Origin: Streptosporangiaceae bacterium
GTDB lineage: Bacteria > Actinomycetota > Actinomycetes > Streptosporangiales > Streptosporangiaceae
Length of the DNA stretch: 24,450 nt
Assembly: GCA_030040815.1 (NCBI GenBank)
Contig: JASHSZ010000448.1
Span: forward strand, 1 to 24,450
Direction of reading: 5' to 3'
The notes under the pieces: generated by a model
The model's input: the letters and a program-made list of their open reading frames with translations, nothing else
Told to the model about the DNA's origin: nothing
Databases searched by the model: none
Translations under genes and position numbers: made by a program
Shown here: positions 1 through 6,384 of the stretch, piece after piece
Numbering within the stretch: position 1 is the stretch's first letter
Layout of the letters: every line of letters starts with the position of its first letter

Positions 1-182
1 TCCCGTGCCGCCTCGACCGATCCGAGTCCGATTGCGAACCCCTCGAGCCTGAGTTCGACATGCGACGGGACACCCTCGGGCGGAGTCCGGAACGTCTCGG
101 TGAACCCGAGCAGGTCACGGTAGAAGCGGAGGCCGGCCTCGATATCCCGCGTGTACAGATTGACCATCGGTGTTGCGAACAT
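1..182 (-). CDS. VOC (glyoxalase/bleomycin-resistance fold) family protein, 3' part cut by window start
   Basis: Reading the minus strand from ATG at 182 gives about 60 residues beginning MFATPMVNLYTRDIEAGLRFY and continuing through RDLLGF, then a VELRLEGFAIGLGS strand. This N-terminal pattern (beta strand, then an xxDIEAGLRFYRDLLGF helix) is the usual first beta-alpha-beta unit of the vicinal oxygen chelate superfamily, whose members include glyoxalases, extradiol dioxygenases and antibiotic-binding proteins. Metal ligands and the second half lie outside the window, so substrate and activity cannot be named. GTG codons three and four triplets upstream (185-193) are possible earlier starts, and no clear Shine-Dalgarno sequence is visible. 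The gene is divergent from the Crp-type regulator at 534, so a regulatory link is possible but not shown. Family is fairly sure, function unknown. Confidence 0.75.
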   Translation of the reverse strand, partial: MFATPMVNLYTRDIEAGLRFYRDLLGFTETFRTPPEGVPSHVELRLEGFAIGLGSVEAAR

Positions 183-533
183 GCTCACCACAGTATCGAG
201 ATGCGCGTTGGGCAACGCTGTGCTCGAAGCCGCCCCGAAACGACTAAGTTGTCAGCTACTGTCCTGCCGCACGGACCGAGAAGCCGACTGGAGCGCGAGG
301 GGGGTCGCGGTGCAGTGGCGATTCCGTGATCAGCGGCGAGCGCAGGGGTGAGCGACGCCGGCGAGCTCGTGCGGGAGCCCGGCGAAGTGGCCAACTCGCT
401 CGGCCCGGCGGCGCTGCGTTCGCGGGCCTCGTCTCGGCGCACCAATAACGCCGCCCCGGCACCTCACGTCGTACGAAGTCAAGACCGTGTTGCGGCCTGC
501 GGCCAGCAATGCAGTACCGAAAGGGGGGAGCTG
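183..533. other. Divergent intergenic region, no gene seen
   Basis: About 350 bases separate the VOC gene (minus) from the Crp-type regulator (plus). The plus-strand reading frame of the regulator stays open back to 348, but the extra residues look like non-coding translation. No convincing -35/-10 pair or operator was found. It presumably holds the promoters of both flanking genes. Confidence 0.4.
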
Positions 534-1205
534 ATGGCGACTGACGTCGTCGGCATCCTGCGCCAGACCGAACTGCTCCGGTCGGTGCGGACGCAGGATC
601 TGGAGGGTCTGGTTGCGGCCTCCCGGCTACGGACATATCGGCGGGGCCAGGTCGTATGCACGACAGGCGATCCAGGGGACACGCTGATCGTCGTCATTTC
701 CGGTCAGGTCAAGATTGTCGTCCGCTCCGCCGACGGCGGTGAGCTGACGCTGACTGCCGTCGGACCGGGCGGGACACTAGGCGAGGTCAGCGTCGCGGAC
801 GGCGGGCCTCGGTCTGCCGACGTCGAGACGGCAGTGGAAAGCCAGCTGCTGTTCGTACCGCGGGAGACCGTCCAGGCAGTCTGCGCTCGGGAGCCAGCCG
901 CCGCCCAAGCTCTGGCCTGCGCGATCGCGGCTACCCTCCGGCGGCTCACCGAAGCGACCTCAGACCTTGTGTTCCTGGACCTTCCGCGCCGCGCGGCCAA
1001 GCTCTTGCTCAGCCAGCCGCGAGGCGATGACGGCACCATCAGACAGCAGCTAACCCAGGAGGAATACGCCCGCCTCCTTGGCAGCACCCGGCAGAGCGTC
1101 AACATCGCGCTGCGCGGATTCGAGCGGCGGGGCTGGATCGAGGTCAGGGATCGGACCATGACCGTGAAGCAGCCGGAGGCACTCGCCCGGTTCGCCGGCA
1201 GCTAG
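534..1205 (+). CDS. Crp/Fnr family transcriptional regulator
   Basis: A 223-aa protein of the usual Crp/Fnr length. The N-terminal cyclic-nucleotide-binding fold spans about residues 12-130 and includes RRGQVVCTTGDPGDTLIVV and a phosphate-cassette-like stretch GTLGEVSVADGGPRSADV. The C-terminal winged helix-turn-helix is around residues 173-204 (LTQEEYARLLGSTRQSVN, then a FERRGWIEV wing), matching the family pattern LTQ.ELA..lG.sR..VnraL..le.RGWI. The family acts as a dimer on promoter DNA; whether this one binds cAMP is not certain. ATG 534 is preferred because the purine run GGGGGGAG lies just upstream, although the frame is open from 348. No clustered cysteines indicate an Fnr-type iron-sulfur site. 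Targets are unknown; it stands alone beside a divergent VOC gene. Confidence 0.9.
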   Translation: MATDVVGILRQTELLRSVRTQDLEGLVAASRLRTYRRGQVVCTTGDPGDTLIVVISGQVKIVVRSADGGELTLTAVGPGGTLGEVSVADGGPRSADVETAVESQLLFVPRETVQAVCAREPAAAQALACAIAATLRRLTEATSDLVFLDLPRRAAKLLLSQPRGDDGTIRQQLTQEEYARLLGSTRQSVNIALRGFERRGWIEVRDRTMTVKQPEALARFAGS

Positions 1206-1213
1206 CGCCATGA

Positions 1214-1366
1214 CAGCCTGCCGGCTGGCTCGCCAGCAGCGTGCTGTGCGGTCTGGACGGCACGGTCCTCGGCGTGCACATCGGACCGATCGACACCATC
1301 TGGAGCGTCGCCGGGCTGCTGATGATCGCGGCGGGCGGCTTCGATGTGCGCCGCCGCCCGGTGTGA
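1214..1366 (+). pseudogene. Possible C-terminal remnant of an MFS efflux transporter
   Basis: After the regulator, the frame ending in TGA at 1364-1366 reads GWLASSVLCGLDGTVLGV, HIGPIDTIWSVAGLLMIAAGG and a basic tail DVRRRPV. This looks like the last transmembrane helix and positive cytoplasmic end of an MFS drug-efflux protein, whose ends often read G(P)xDTIF.VAGLLml.gG followed by arginines. A TGA in frame at 1211-1213 and the lack of an upstream body show that most of the gene is missing. A GTG at 1241 could start a 41-residue ORF with no clear ribosome site. I infer a deletion remnant; it could also be a chance hydrophobic ORF. Confidence 0.4.
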
Positions 1367-1530
1367 CTCGGTGAACTGCACTATGCGCGCAAGGTCCAGC
1401 CGTTACGCTGGCACATAGGCATTAACGAGCCATTGTTGTGTTACCGGGTTACAAGGGCGCAAATGTTTTCGCCGATTTGTTCAGCGGCGCGCAGTGGCCG
1501 GGTCGGGCTGGACCGCGCTGGGAGGAAGCC
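1367..1530 (+). other. Leader region before the LysM gene
   Basis: This stretch is less GC-rich than its surroundings around 1400-1480, as expected for a promoter region of the following gene. No consensus -35/-10 pair could be defined. It ends with the strong ribosome site at 1521-1525. Confidence 0.3.
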
Positions 1531-1533
1531 GTG
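1521..1533 (+). promoter_or_regulatory. Strong Shine-Dalgarno and GTG start that is out of frame with the LysM gene
   Basis: GGAGGA at 1521-1526 is followed at ideal distance by GTG at 1531. That GTG is in a different frame from the LysM reading frame opened by ATG 1547. Removing the single G at 1546 would join the five codons from 1531 directly to ATG 1547. This suggests the true start is GTG 1531 and that one base was gained, or that there is a sequence error. Confidence 0.5.
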
Positions 1534-1546
1534 ACCGCCCGCCCGG

Positions 1547-2554
1547 ATGGTCCGTGGCCTGGCAGCAATCGCGGTGATCGTTGCCATCATCGGCGGAGTT
1601 CCACTCCTGCTGCTGCGCATAGGTGGCTCGCCTTCACCGGCGCACCTGCCCGGCTGGCACCAGCGCGGCAGCGTCTTGACCCAGCGCGACGACACAGGGT
1701 CAGTCTTCCTCGCGCTGGTCAGGGACCTGACCTGGCTCGCGTGGCTGGTCTTCTCGGTCGCGCTCGTCGTCGAACTGCAGGCTGTCGTTCACGGACGTCT
1801 CGCGCCCCGGCTGCATCTACGAGGCGTACAAGGGGCCGCCGCTAAGCTCGCCGCCATCGCCGCGCTGTCATTCAGCGTGCCGACGAGCCTCGGCGTCGCG
1901 CCGGCCGGAGCTGTCAGCGCCGTGGTGCTTACCGTCTCCATTCCCGGTCATATTCCCGGCCATGACGCGGCGGCAGTCCGCCCGGCCGCTGCGCCTCCTG
2001 CGCTTGCCGCCAGCGAAACGCAGGTTGAGTACATCACGGTGCAGCCCGGCGACTGCCTCTGGACCCTGGCAGAGCAATACCTGGGCGCGGGCGAGGAGTA
2101 CCCAGAGATCGTGAACCTGAATATTGGCCACGTGATGGACGACGGCGTCGTCTTCACCAATCCGTCGCTCATCTATCCCGGTTGGCAGCTCGCGATCCCG
2201 GTGTCGGCCACCGCCCAGCCACCGGCCGAGGCACAGCAGCCTGCGGCTCCGCAGGTCGGAGCACCCGGGCAGCAGTCTGCGGCCGGCCAGCACGCCGGCC
2301 ACCACACGGCCGACCCGCGGTTTCGTGCCTCGCACCTGGCGGCAAGTCTCGCGCCGGGCGGCGGCCAGTCGCTCGCGCCGTCGACATCGGAGGCTCCAGC
2401 CGTCGGCCGTGATCGCGCTGCGTCGGCGGCCGAGAGGCGGCCGATCCGGGGCAGGGTGAGTGACGCGGATCCGCGGGTGCCGCGATCAGATATTGGGAGG
2501 GCATGCGGATGCCTGCGTACTGGGAAGGCCTACCTCCAGGGACCAACGACGTAG
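1547..2554 (+). CDS. Membrane-anchored LysM-domain protein, apparently shortened
   Basis: 335 residues. Hydrophobic segments lie near residues 5-25, 55-80 and 100-125. A LysM domain follows at about 160-217: VEYITVQPGDCLWTLAEQYL, a PEIVNLN helix and a closing YPGWQLAIP, typical of peptidoglycan-binding LysM. A Gln/Ala/Pro/His-rich linker makes up the rest. In actinomycetes this arrangement (helices, then LysM) is usually the front half of long proteins with a C-terminal bacterial transcriptional activator domain, often beside Tad pilus genes. Here that half is absent, and the last 40 residues look like random arginine-rich translation. ATG 1547 has no ribosome site of its own; the good one at 1521 serves an out-of-frame GTG. 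It is either a damaged gene or a short membrane-wall protein. LysM is certain, role unknown. Confidence 0.7.
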   Translation: MVRGLAAIAVIVAIIGGVPLLLLRIGGSPSPAHLPGWHQRGSVLTQRDDTGSVFLALVRDLTWLAWLVFSVALVVELQAVVHGRLAPRLHLRGVQGAAAKLAAIAALSFSVPTSLGVAPAGAVSAVVLTVSIPGHIPGHDAAAVRPAAAPPALAASETQVEYITVQPGDCLWTLAEQYLGAGEEYPEIVNLNIGHVMDDGVVFTNPSLIYPGWQLAIPVSATAQPPAEAQQPAAPQVGAPGQQSAAGQHAGHHTADPRFRASHLAASLAPGGGQSLAPSTSEAPAVGRDRAASAAERRPIRGRVSDADPRVPRSDIGRACGCLRTGKAYLQGPTT

Positions 2555-2832
2555 CGACGAGCGCTGTCGAGACCGCGGAACGCGCCCTCGGGCAGCTGGC
2601 CGAGGAAGCGGCCCTGCGCCGAAACAAGCCCCGGACGCCCGCAGCGAGCCGGAGCCCGCGCGCCGACGCCAAGGACGAGGCTGCGATCGCCATCGAGACC
2701 GCGTTGAAGGGCCACGGGGGCCGCCGCAGGCGGCCGGGCCATGGCTCGGGTCGCGGCCCGGCCTGGAGGGGTCGCATACGCCGAGGCCGCGGCCAGCAGC
2801 ACGAGCAGCATGGCCCCGGCGCGGAGCGTTAG
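2509..2832 (+). CDS. Small hypothetical protein, helical N-terminal half and basic tail
   Basis: Not recognised. ATG 2509 has GGGAGG at 2495-2500 with 8 bases between (ATG 2503 is in frame but too close). The product has 107 residues. About residues 18-38 (ATSAVETAERALGQLAEEAA) and a DAKDEAAIAIETALKG stretch look like amphipathic helices. The end is rich in Arg, Gly, Gln and His. Third codon positions are strongly G/C, which fits coding. It overlaps the end of the LysM gene by 46 bases, so it may be translationally coupled or may be part of what that gene lost. Its stop codon overlaps the stop of the convergent DUF4913 gene. An opposite-strand frame at 2530-2811 competes for the same DNA. Confidence 0.45.
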   Translation: MPAYWEGLPPGTNDVATSAVETAERALGQLAEEAALRRNKPRTPAASRSPRADAKDEAAIAIETALKGHGGRRRRPGHGSGRGPAWRGRIRRGRGQQHEQHGPGAER

Positions 2833-3251
2833 CTGCGGTCGTCAGCGTCGGCGAATACGGTGTCCCGCCACAAGTCCGGATTCCGAGGTGCCAGCGGCAG
2901 CGGGCCGAGCGTGCGGTGCTCTTTCTCCGTGCACGCCATGAACGGTCCGTTGTCCCGCGACATCAGCACCGCCATGTGCGGGTCGCAGTGGTCGAGCCAC
3001 CAGTGCGACATCATGCCCTCGGCGACTGCGCGCTCCCACTCTTCCCACATCGCCATCAGCCGCATGATGGCCTCGGCGTGCCGGTACCACTCCGGACACC
3101 AGGTCAGGTGGCCACCCAGCCGCCGCCGGACGACCTGGCCAAGTATCTCGTGCACCCAGGACTCCAGGCCGGCGTACACCGGGGCGGTCCGGCCGTCGGC
3201 AGCACCGACTGTACTCGGCTCATCGGCAGGGTCCGGGCCGGACGCGGTCAC
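2829..3251 (-). CDS. DUF4913 family protein
   Basis: 140 residues. After a 25-residue acidic lead, the body matches the DUF4913 pattern: VYAGLESWVHEILGQVVRRR, then a WCPEWYRHAEAIMRLMAMW helix, an EEWERA segment, and the signature SHWWLDHCDPHMAVLMSRDN with GPFMAC. The family is found in actinobacteria, commonly beside conjugation genes and on plasmids or integrative elements; its biochemical role is unknown. The ATG lies in a 4-base ATGA overlap with the end of the coupling-protein gene, so it is the last gene of that operon and probably translationally coupled. I infer a soluble accessory role in DNA transfer. Its TAA stop overlaps the stop of the convergent small ORF. Confidence 0.85.
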   Translation of the reverse strand: MTASGPDPADEPSTVGAADGRTAPVYAGLESWVHEILGQVVRRRLGGHLTWCPEWYRHAEAIMRLMAMWEEWERAVAEGMMSHWWLDHCDPHMAVLMSRDNGPFMACTEKEHRTLGPLPLAPRNPDLWRDTVFADADDRS

Positions 3252-5095
3252 TCTGGCTCCTGCGAGCCGCTCGGCGCCGCCTTGCGAGTGATGGCTACCC
3301 GGACCGCGGTCGGTGAGGTGGCGGCCTGGATTCCTTTCCCGGGGATACCAGGTTTCAGGTCGTAACCAGTCCAGCCGACTGCCCTGGGCGGCGGGCGGGC
3401 CATCGCGGCGCGGACCCGCTCCGCGTGCCTGCCTGCGTACCAGGGTTCGGTCTGTACCAGGATGGGCCGGCTGCCGGACGCAAAGACGACGGCGCGGCCC
3501 AGCGGCAGCGCGGCCAGGTCGGCGACCTCGAGGATCCGCTCGACCCTGATCGAGGTGGAGGTCGACCGGCTGCCCGTCCGCCCGTGCTGGACGCTCACGG
3601 TCGTGGTCTTAGCCTCGTAGTCGCCGATGAGCTGGCTCAGGGTGCCGAGGAAGCGGGGATCGACCTCACCGCCGCCGTAGACCCGGATGCTCGCAGAGGA
3701 CCACAGCTTGCTCATCCCCTCCTCCCCCCACACGCTTACCCCCTGAGCCCAGCTCTGCAGCATCGTCATCAGCACGATCCCGCGCGATCCATAGTGGCTG
3801 TACAGGTCGGGCAGATCCTTCCAGCGGCAGACGTTGGCCGCCTCGTCGAGGACGCACAGCAGCGGCACCGCCAGTCGGCCGCCGGGGCTTCGGGTGGCGA
3901 ACTCCTCGGCGGCCTCGACAGTGGCGGCCGTGAGGGCGGTGACTAGCGGCCCGGCCGTCCCGTGTCCCTCCCGGGACAGCAGGTAGAGCGTCCCGCTGCC
4001 AGCGACGAAATCCCGCGGGCTGAACTCTGGTCGCGCGCCCCGGCCGTCGCCCGGCGTTACCCACTCGGTGATGGCCGGGCTGACGAGGAAGTTGACGATC
4101 TTCTCGGCGGTCCCGTACACGCCCGCGCGCTGCTTGTCCGGCGAGTTGATCACGCCCTGCACCGCCTGGGCGGGCAGTTCGTGTCCGGCCGCGCGCAGGA
4201 TGTCGACCGGCATGACGTCTGTCGGGTCGGCCACCCACTCGAATACGGTGGTCACCGGGGTGCGGCAGGCTGCGGCCGCGAGCAGGAGGAAGGCCAGCAG
4301 TTGCTCGCCCTTCGGGTCGAAGAAGGCATCCTGGCGAGCGTCGGGGGGGCGGGCGGCGTGGGCGAGCACGGCTGCCAGCCTGGTCGCCTTGTCGACATTC
4401 GTGACATAGCTCAGCGGGTTCCACCACCAGGAGGGCGGTTCCGCCGCCACGGCCTGCGGGTCGAATACCCAAACAGGGCCCGCCTCGGCGCGAACCGCTC
4501 GGGTCGTGTCCACGACATCGCGCTTGTTGGAGGTGGCCACGACTGCGCCCGGCGCGTCGAGGATGGCAGGCACGACGCGCGTGGTGGTCTTGCCGCGCCG
4601 GGCGCCCCAGATGTCCGCCTGCGTCATCTCCCAGCTGCCGTAGAGGGGCTTGCCGGTGCTCATGGCCAGGCCAACCCGCACGCCCGGCAGCGCGGCCTGC
4701 ACGCCCAGTCGGGTCGCGGCGGCGGTCGCGCGCTCGCCGGAGAGTTCGGCGTGATCGCGCCGACTCGCCAGGTATCGGACCGCCGCGTCCACACCCAGCC
4801 TGCGGCTGGGCCCGGACCGCAAGCGGACCACGAGCACGCCGATCGCAACGAGCAGCGCGCTCTCGGCCAGAGCCGTCGCGGAGGCACCCAGCCCCGGCCA
4901 GATCACCCTGCCGGCCACCAGCGAGATCACGGCCGCGAACGGGTTGCCTGCCGGGGCCGGCCGGTGGTCGATAGCCGCGCCGAGCCGTAGCGCCAGCCAG
5001 GTAGCAAGGACCAGCACGATCGTCGCGCCGAGCGCGACGACGGATACCCGCGTCAGTAGTTCCTCCGCCGTTCGGCTCCGTCGAGTGACGCTCAC
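3248..5095 (-). CDS. Type IV secretion coupling protein, VirD4/TraG/TraD-like ATPase
   Basis: 615 residues from GTG 5095, chosen because GGAGG at 5103-5107 sits 7 bases before it; ATG 5119 would add 8 residues. The N-terminus has a transmembrane helix (ATIVLVLATWLALRLGAAI) and one or two more hydrophobic segments by about residue 85. Walker A GARRGKTT lies near residues 164-171, followed by a VVATSNKRDVVDTTR segment typical of actinobacterial coupling proteins. Walker B is LLCVLDEAAN with Asp417-Glu418, followed by YSHYGSRGIVLMTMLQSW, the TraM-recognition-type region. Such hexameric ATPases bring DNA or proteins to a type IV secretion channel in the membrane. Upstream are the pilin-like and DUF6668 genes, downstream DUF4913. 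The motor ATPase and relaxase usually found with it are not in the window. Confidence 0.92.
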   Translation of the reverse strand: MSVTRRSRTAEELLTRVSVVALGATIVLVLATWLALRLGAAIDHRPAPAGNPFAAVISLVAGRVIWPGLGASATALAESALLVAIGVLVVRLRSGPSRRLGVDAAVRYLASRRDHAELSGERATAAATRLGVQAALPGVRVGLAMSTGKPLYGSWEMTQADIWGARRGKTTTRVVPAILDAPGAVVATSNKRDVVDTTRAVRAEAGPVWVFDPQAVAAEPPSWWWNPLSYVTNVDKATRLAAVLAHAARPPDARQDAFFDPKGEQLLAFLLLAAAACRTPVTTVFEWVADPTDVMPVDILRAAGHELPAQAVQGVINSPDKQRAGVYGTAEKIVNFLVSPAITEWVTPGDGRGARPEFSPRDFVAGSGTLYLLSREGHGTAGPLVTALTAATVEAAEEFATRSPGGRLAVPLLCVLDEAANVCRWKDLPDLYSHYGSRGIVLMTMLQSWAQGVSVWGEEGMSKLWSSASIRVYGGGEVDPRFLGTLSQLIGDYEAKTTTVSVQHGRTGSRSTSTSIRVERILEVADLAALPLGRAVVFASGSRPILVQTEPWYAGRHAERVRAAMARPPPRAVGWTGYDLKPGIPGKGIQAATSPTAVRVAITRKAAPSGSQEPE

Positions 5096-5102
5096 CGGCG
5101 CG

Positions 5103-5107
5103 CCTCC
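5103..5107 (-). promoter_or_regulatory. Shine-Dalgarno that decides the coupling-protein start
   Basis: On the minus strand this reads GGAGG, 7 bases before GTG 5095. The alternative ATG at 5119 lies upstream of the site and has only a weak GGTGGG before it, so the GTG is favoured. Confidence 0.6.
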
Positions 5108-5143
5108 GCCATGTCCCACCGCTTGTTGGTGTTGTTGAGCTGC

Positions 5144-5449
5144 TCAGTGGTCATATCCGGCGCTCCGGGCGCGACCTTGCGCGAAACTGTCGGCGAGCGC
5201 GGAAGCGGTGCCGATCAGGATGCAGCCGAGGAGCACCCACCCGAGCCCGGCGAGGTGCTGGCCACCTTCACCGCGCTGGTGCCTGACGACCATCGTGGCC
5301 GCGACGATCAGTATCCCGAGGACGCATGCGGCGCTGGCTACCCAGGCGATCCACTTCAGGATGGTCAGCAGATCGGCGCCGAAGGGCGACGTGGTGCCGG
5401 TGCCGACGTTCGGCACCTGCAGCTCGGCCGCCAGGATGCGGTTACGCAT
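5144..5449 (-). CDS. Small two-helix membrane protein, TrbC/VirB2 pilin-like
   Basis: 101 residues from ATG 5449. GGAGG at 5455-5459 is 5 bases upstream, while GTG 5452 would be too close. There are two hydrophobic helices: about residues 30-55 (LKWIAWVASAACVLGILIVA) and 66-88 (HLAGLGWVLLGCILIGTASA), joined by a short basic loop (MVVRHQRGEGG). This size and topology match VirB2/TrbC-like pilin subunits and the small integral proteins that precede coupling-protein genes in actinobacterial conjugation loci. No clear signal-peptidase site was identified. It overlaps the end of the DUF6668 gene by 8 bases and lies 48 bases before the coupling-protein start, so it is in the same operon. Identity as a pilin is inferred from size, topology and context. 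Confidence 0.65.
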   Translation of the reverse strand: MRNRILAAELQVPNVGTGTTSPFGADLLTILKWIAWVASAACVLGILIVAATMVVRHQRGEGGQHLAGLGWVLLGCILIGTASALADSFAQGRARSAGYDH

Positions 5450-6113
5450 CACGACCTCCGGTGATGATGCTGGTCAGTGACGTGGCTAGATTTCGGTACT
5501 CGGACGTAAGACCGTCGGCGAGATTGCGCGGCTGGGCGAGACGGCGTTCCTCGTGCCAGCCGATCTCCCAGGTCCGCGGAACTCCGCCGGAGACCAGTCG
5601 GGCGAGATCGTGCAACTGCCTTGGCAGCTTGCCGGCCGCGTCGGCCGTCAGCACTAGGCCGATCAGCTCGACCTCGGTCGGCAGTATCCCCGAGGCCCAC
5701 TGCCAGGCTGCCGCCTGGGCCGCACGCAGGCCAGCCTCGTGGGTTCGCGCCACGGGGACAACCTTCGAGGTGGTGCCGGACGACAGCACCGGCCAGTGCT
5801 GCAGGGAGTCGCGACCGCAGCCGGTGGCGCTGACAAGTGTCGTCACGCCGTCGCCGCCGTGGCATCCTGCCCACCAGCAGGTCGCGCGCCCCGGCGGCCA
5901 CACGTCGGGCGGGTACTCGGCTACCGGCAGCCCGCCCCCCTGGAGCGGCTCGACTGCGGTCGGCTGCGGCTGGTCGGCACCGTATGACGTCACCGGCAAT
6001 AGGCCGGCGGCCGGTCGTGTTCCCTCGTCCGATTGCTGCGGGCGAGTGCCGACGTCCGTCACCCAGGGGTTCGTTCGTGCCAACGACGCTCCAGCAACCC
6101 GAGCACGGGCCAC
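5442..6113 (-). CDS. DUF6668 family, P-loop-like protein
   Basis: 223 residues from GTG 6113. The first 75 residues are a variable, Pro/Gln-rich lead. The core starts with WWAGCHGGDGVTTL, which resembles a P-loop (the family usually has G.HGG.G.ST) but has no lysine. It continues with SKVVPVARTHEAGLRAAQAA, the strand-helix ELIGLVLTADAAGKLPRQL and HDLARLVSGGVPRTWEIGWH, which is the family hallmark. This fold is ParA/MinD-like. DUF6668 proteins are commonly found with type IV secretion genes in actinobacteria; function unknown. It is the first gene of the minus-strand operon. GTG 6113 lacks a clear ribosome site; starts further in are possible (for instance the GTG encoding the V of VTDV). A promoter-like box and a palindrome lie upstream. 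Confidence 0.75.
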   Translation of the reverse strand: MARARVAGASLARTNPWVTDVGTRPQQSDEGTRPAAGLLPVTSYGADQPQPTAVEPLQGGGLPVAEYPPDVWPPGRATCWWAGCHGGDGVTTLVSATGCGRDSLQHWPVLSSGTTSKVVPVARTHEAGLRAAQAAAWQWASGILPTEVELIGLVLTADAAGKLPRQLHDLARLVSGGVPRTWEIGWHEERRLAQPRNLADGLTSEYRNLATSLTSIITGGRDA

Positions 6114-6161
6114 GGTTCGGCGCGCGCGCAGCCGCGTATCCAGCAGATCCGAATAATGGCC

Positions 6162-6171
6162 GGACTATAGG
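6162..6171 (-). promoter_or_regulatory. Candidate -10 region of the DUF6668-coupling protein operon
   Basis: On the minus strand this reads CCTATAGTCC, containing TATAGT about 50 bases before the first start codon. A weak TTATTC lies 17 bases upstream of TATAGT (6186-6191). The same 10 bases occur at 9171-9180 before the Tad operon. The call is by resemblance only. Confidence 0.4.
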
Positions 6172-6204
6172 TCGGGACTGGTGCGCGAATAAACCCTGGA
6201 CGTT

Positions 6205-6221
6205 AGTGCTCGGTGAGCACT
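6205..6221. promoter_or_regulatory. Perfect palindrome AGTGCTC-GGT-GAGCACT, candidate operator
   Basis: Seven-base arms with a 3-base centre form a perfect inverted repeat. It lies upstream of the candidate -35/-10 of the minus-strand operon, at the position expected for a regulator site. Further AGCAC copies follow at 6231-6241. No protein can be assigned. Confidence 0.4.
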
Positions 6222-6384
6222 TGGTGAGTTAGCACGTCAGCACCCCTGGCCCGGTCGCGGCGTTGACGACTTGAATGGCCTTGCCATGAGAGCAAGCGCA
6301 GCCGGGCCGTGACGGGGCGCGTAGCGAGTCGCGCCGCAGCGCCTCCGTAGCGACTGCGTCGTGCCGCCGCGGCACTGTGCCCGG

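Noticed and set aside
348..533. N-terminal extension of the Crp-type regulator
   Set aside because: The residues are not like any Crp/Fnr domain, and a good ribosome site precedes ATG 534.
1224..1237. Small inverted repeat GCTGGC-TC-GCCAGC after the Crp-type gene
   Set aside because: The arms are short, the loop is too small, there is no T tract, and it lies inside the possible MFS remnant. Chance is likely in GC-rich DNA.
2530..2811. 93-codon minus-strand frame with signal-like start MLLVLLAAASAYATPPG
   Set aside because: It would continue the minus operon after DUF4913 but has no ribosome site, and the rest lacks protein-like pattern. The plus-strand ORF in the same place has a good ribosome site and helical sequence.
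3962..4990. 342-codon plus-strand frame opposite the coupling-protein gene
   Set aside because: It is a shadow of an intact ATPase gene with Walker motifs.
6316..6375. Two short hairpins (GGCGCG/CGCGCC and GTGCCG/CGGCAC) before the broken transglycosylase
   Set aside because: Six-base GC stems are frequent by chance at this base composition, and no function is indicated.
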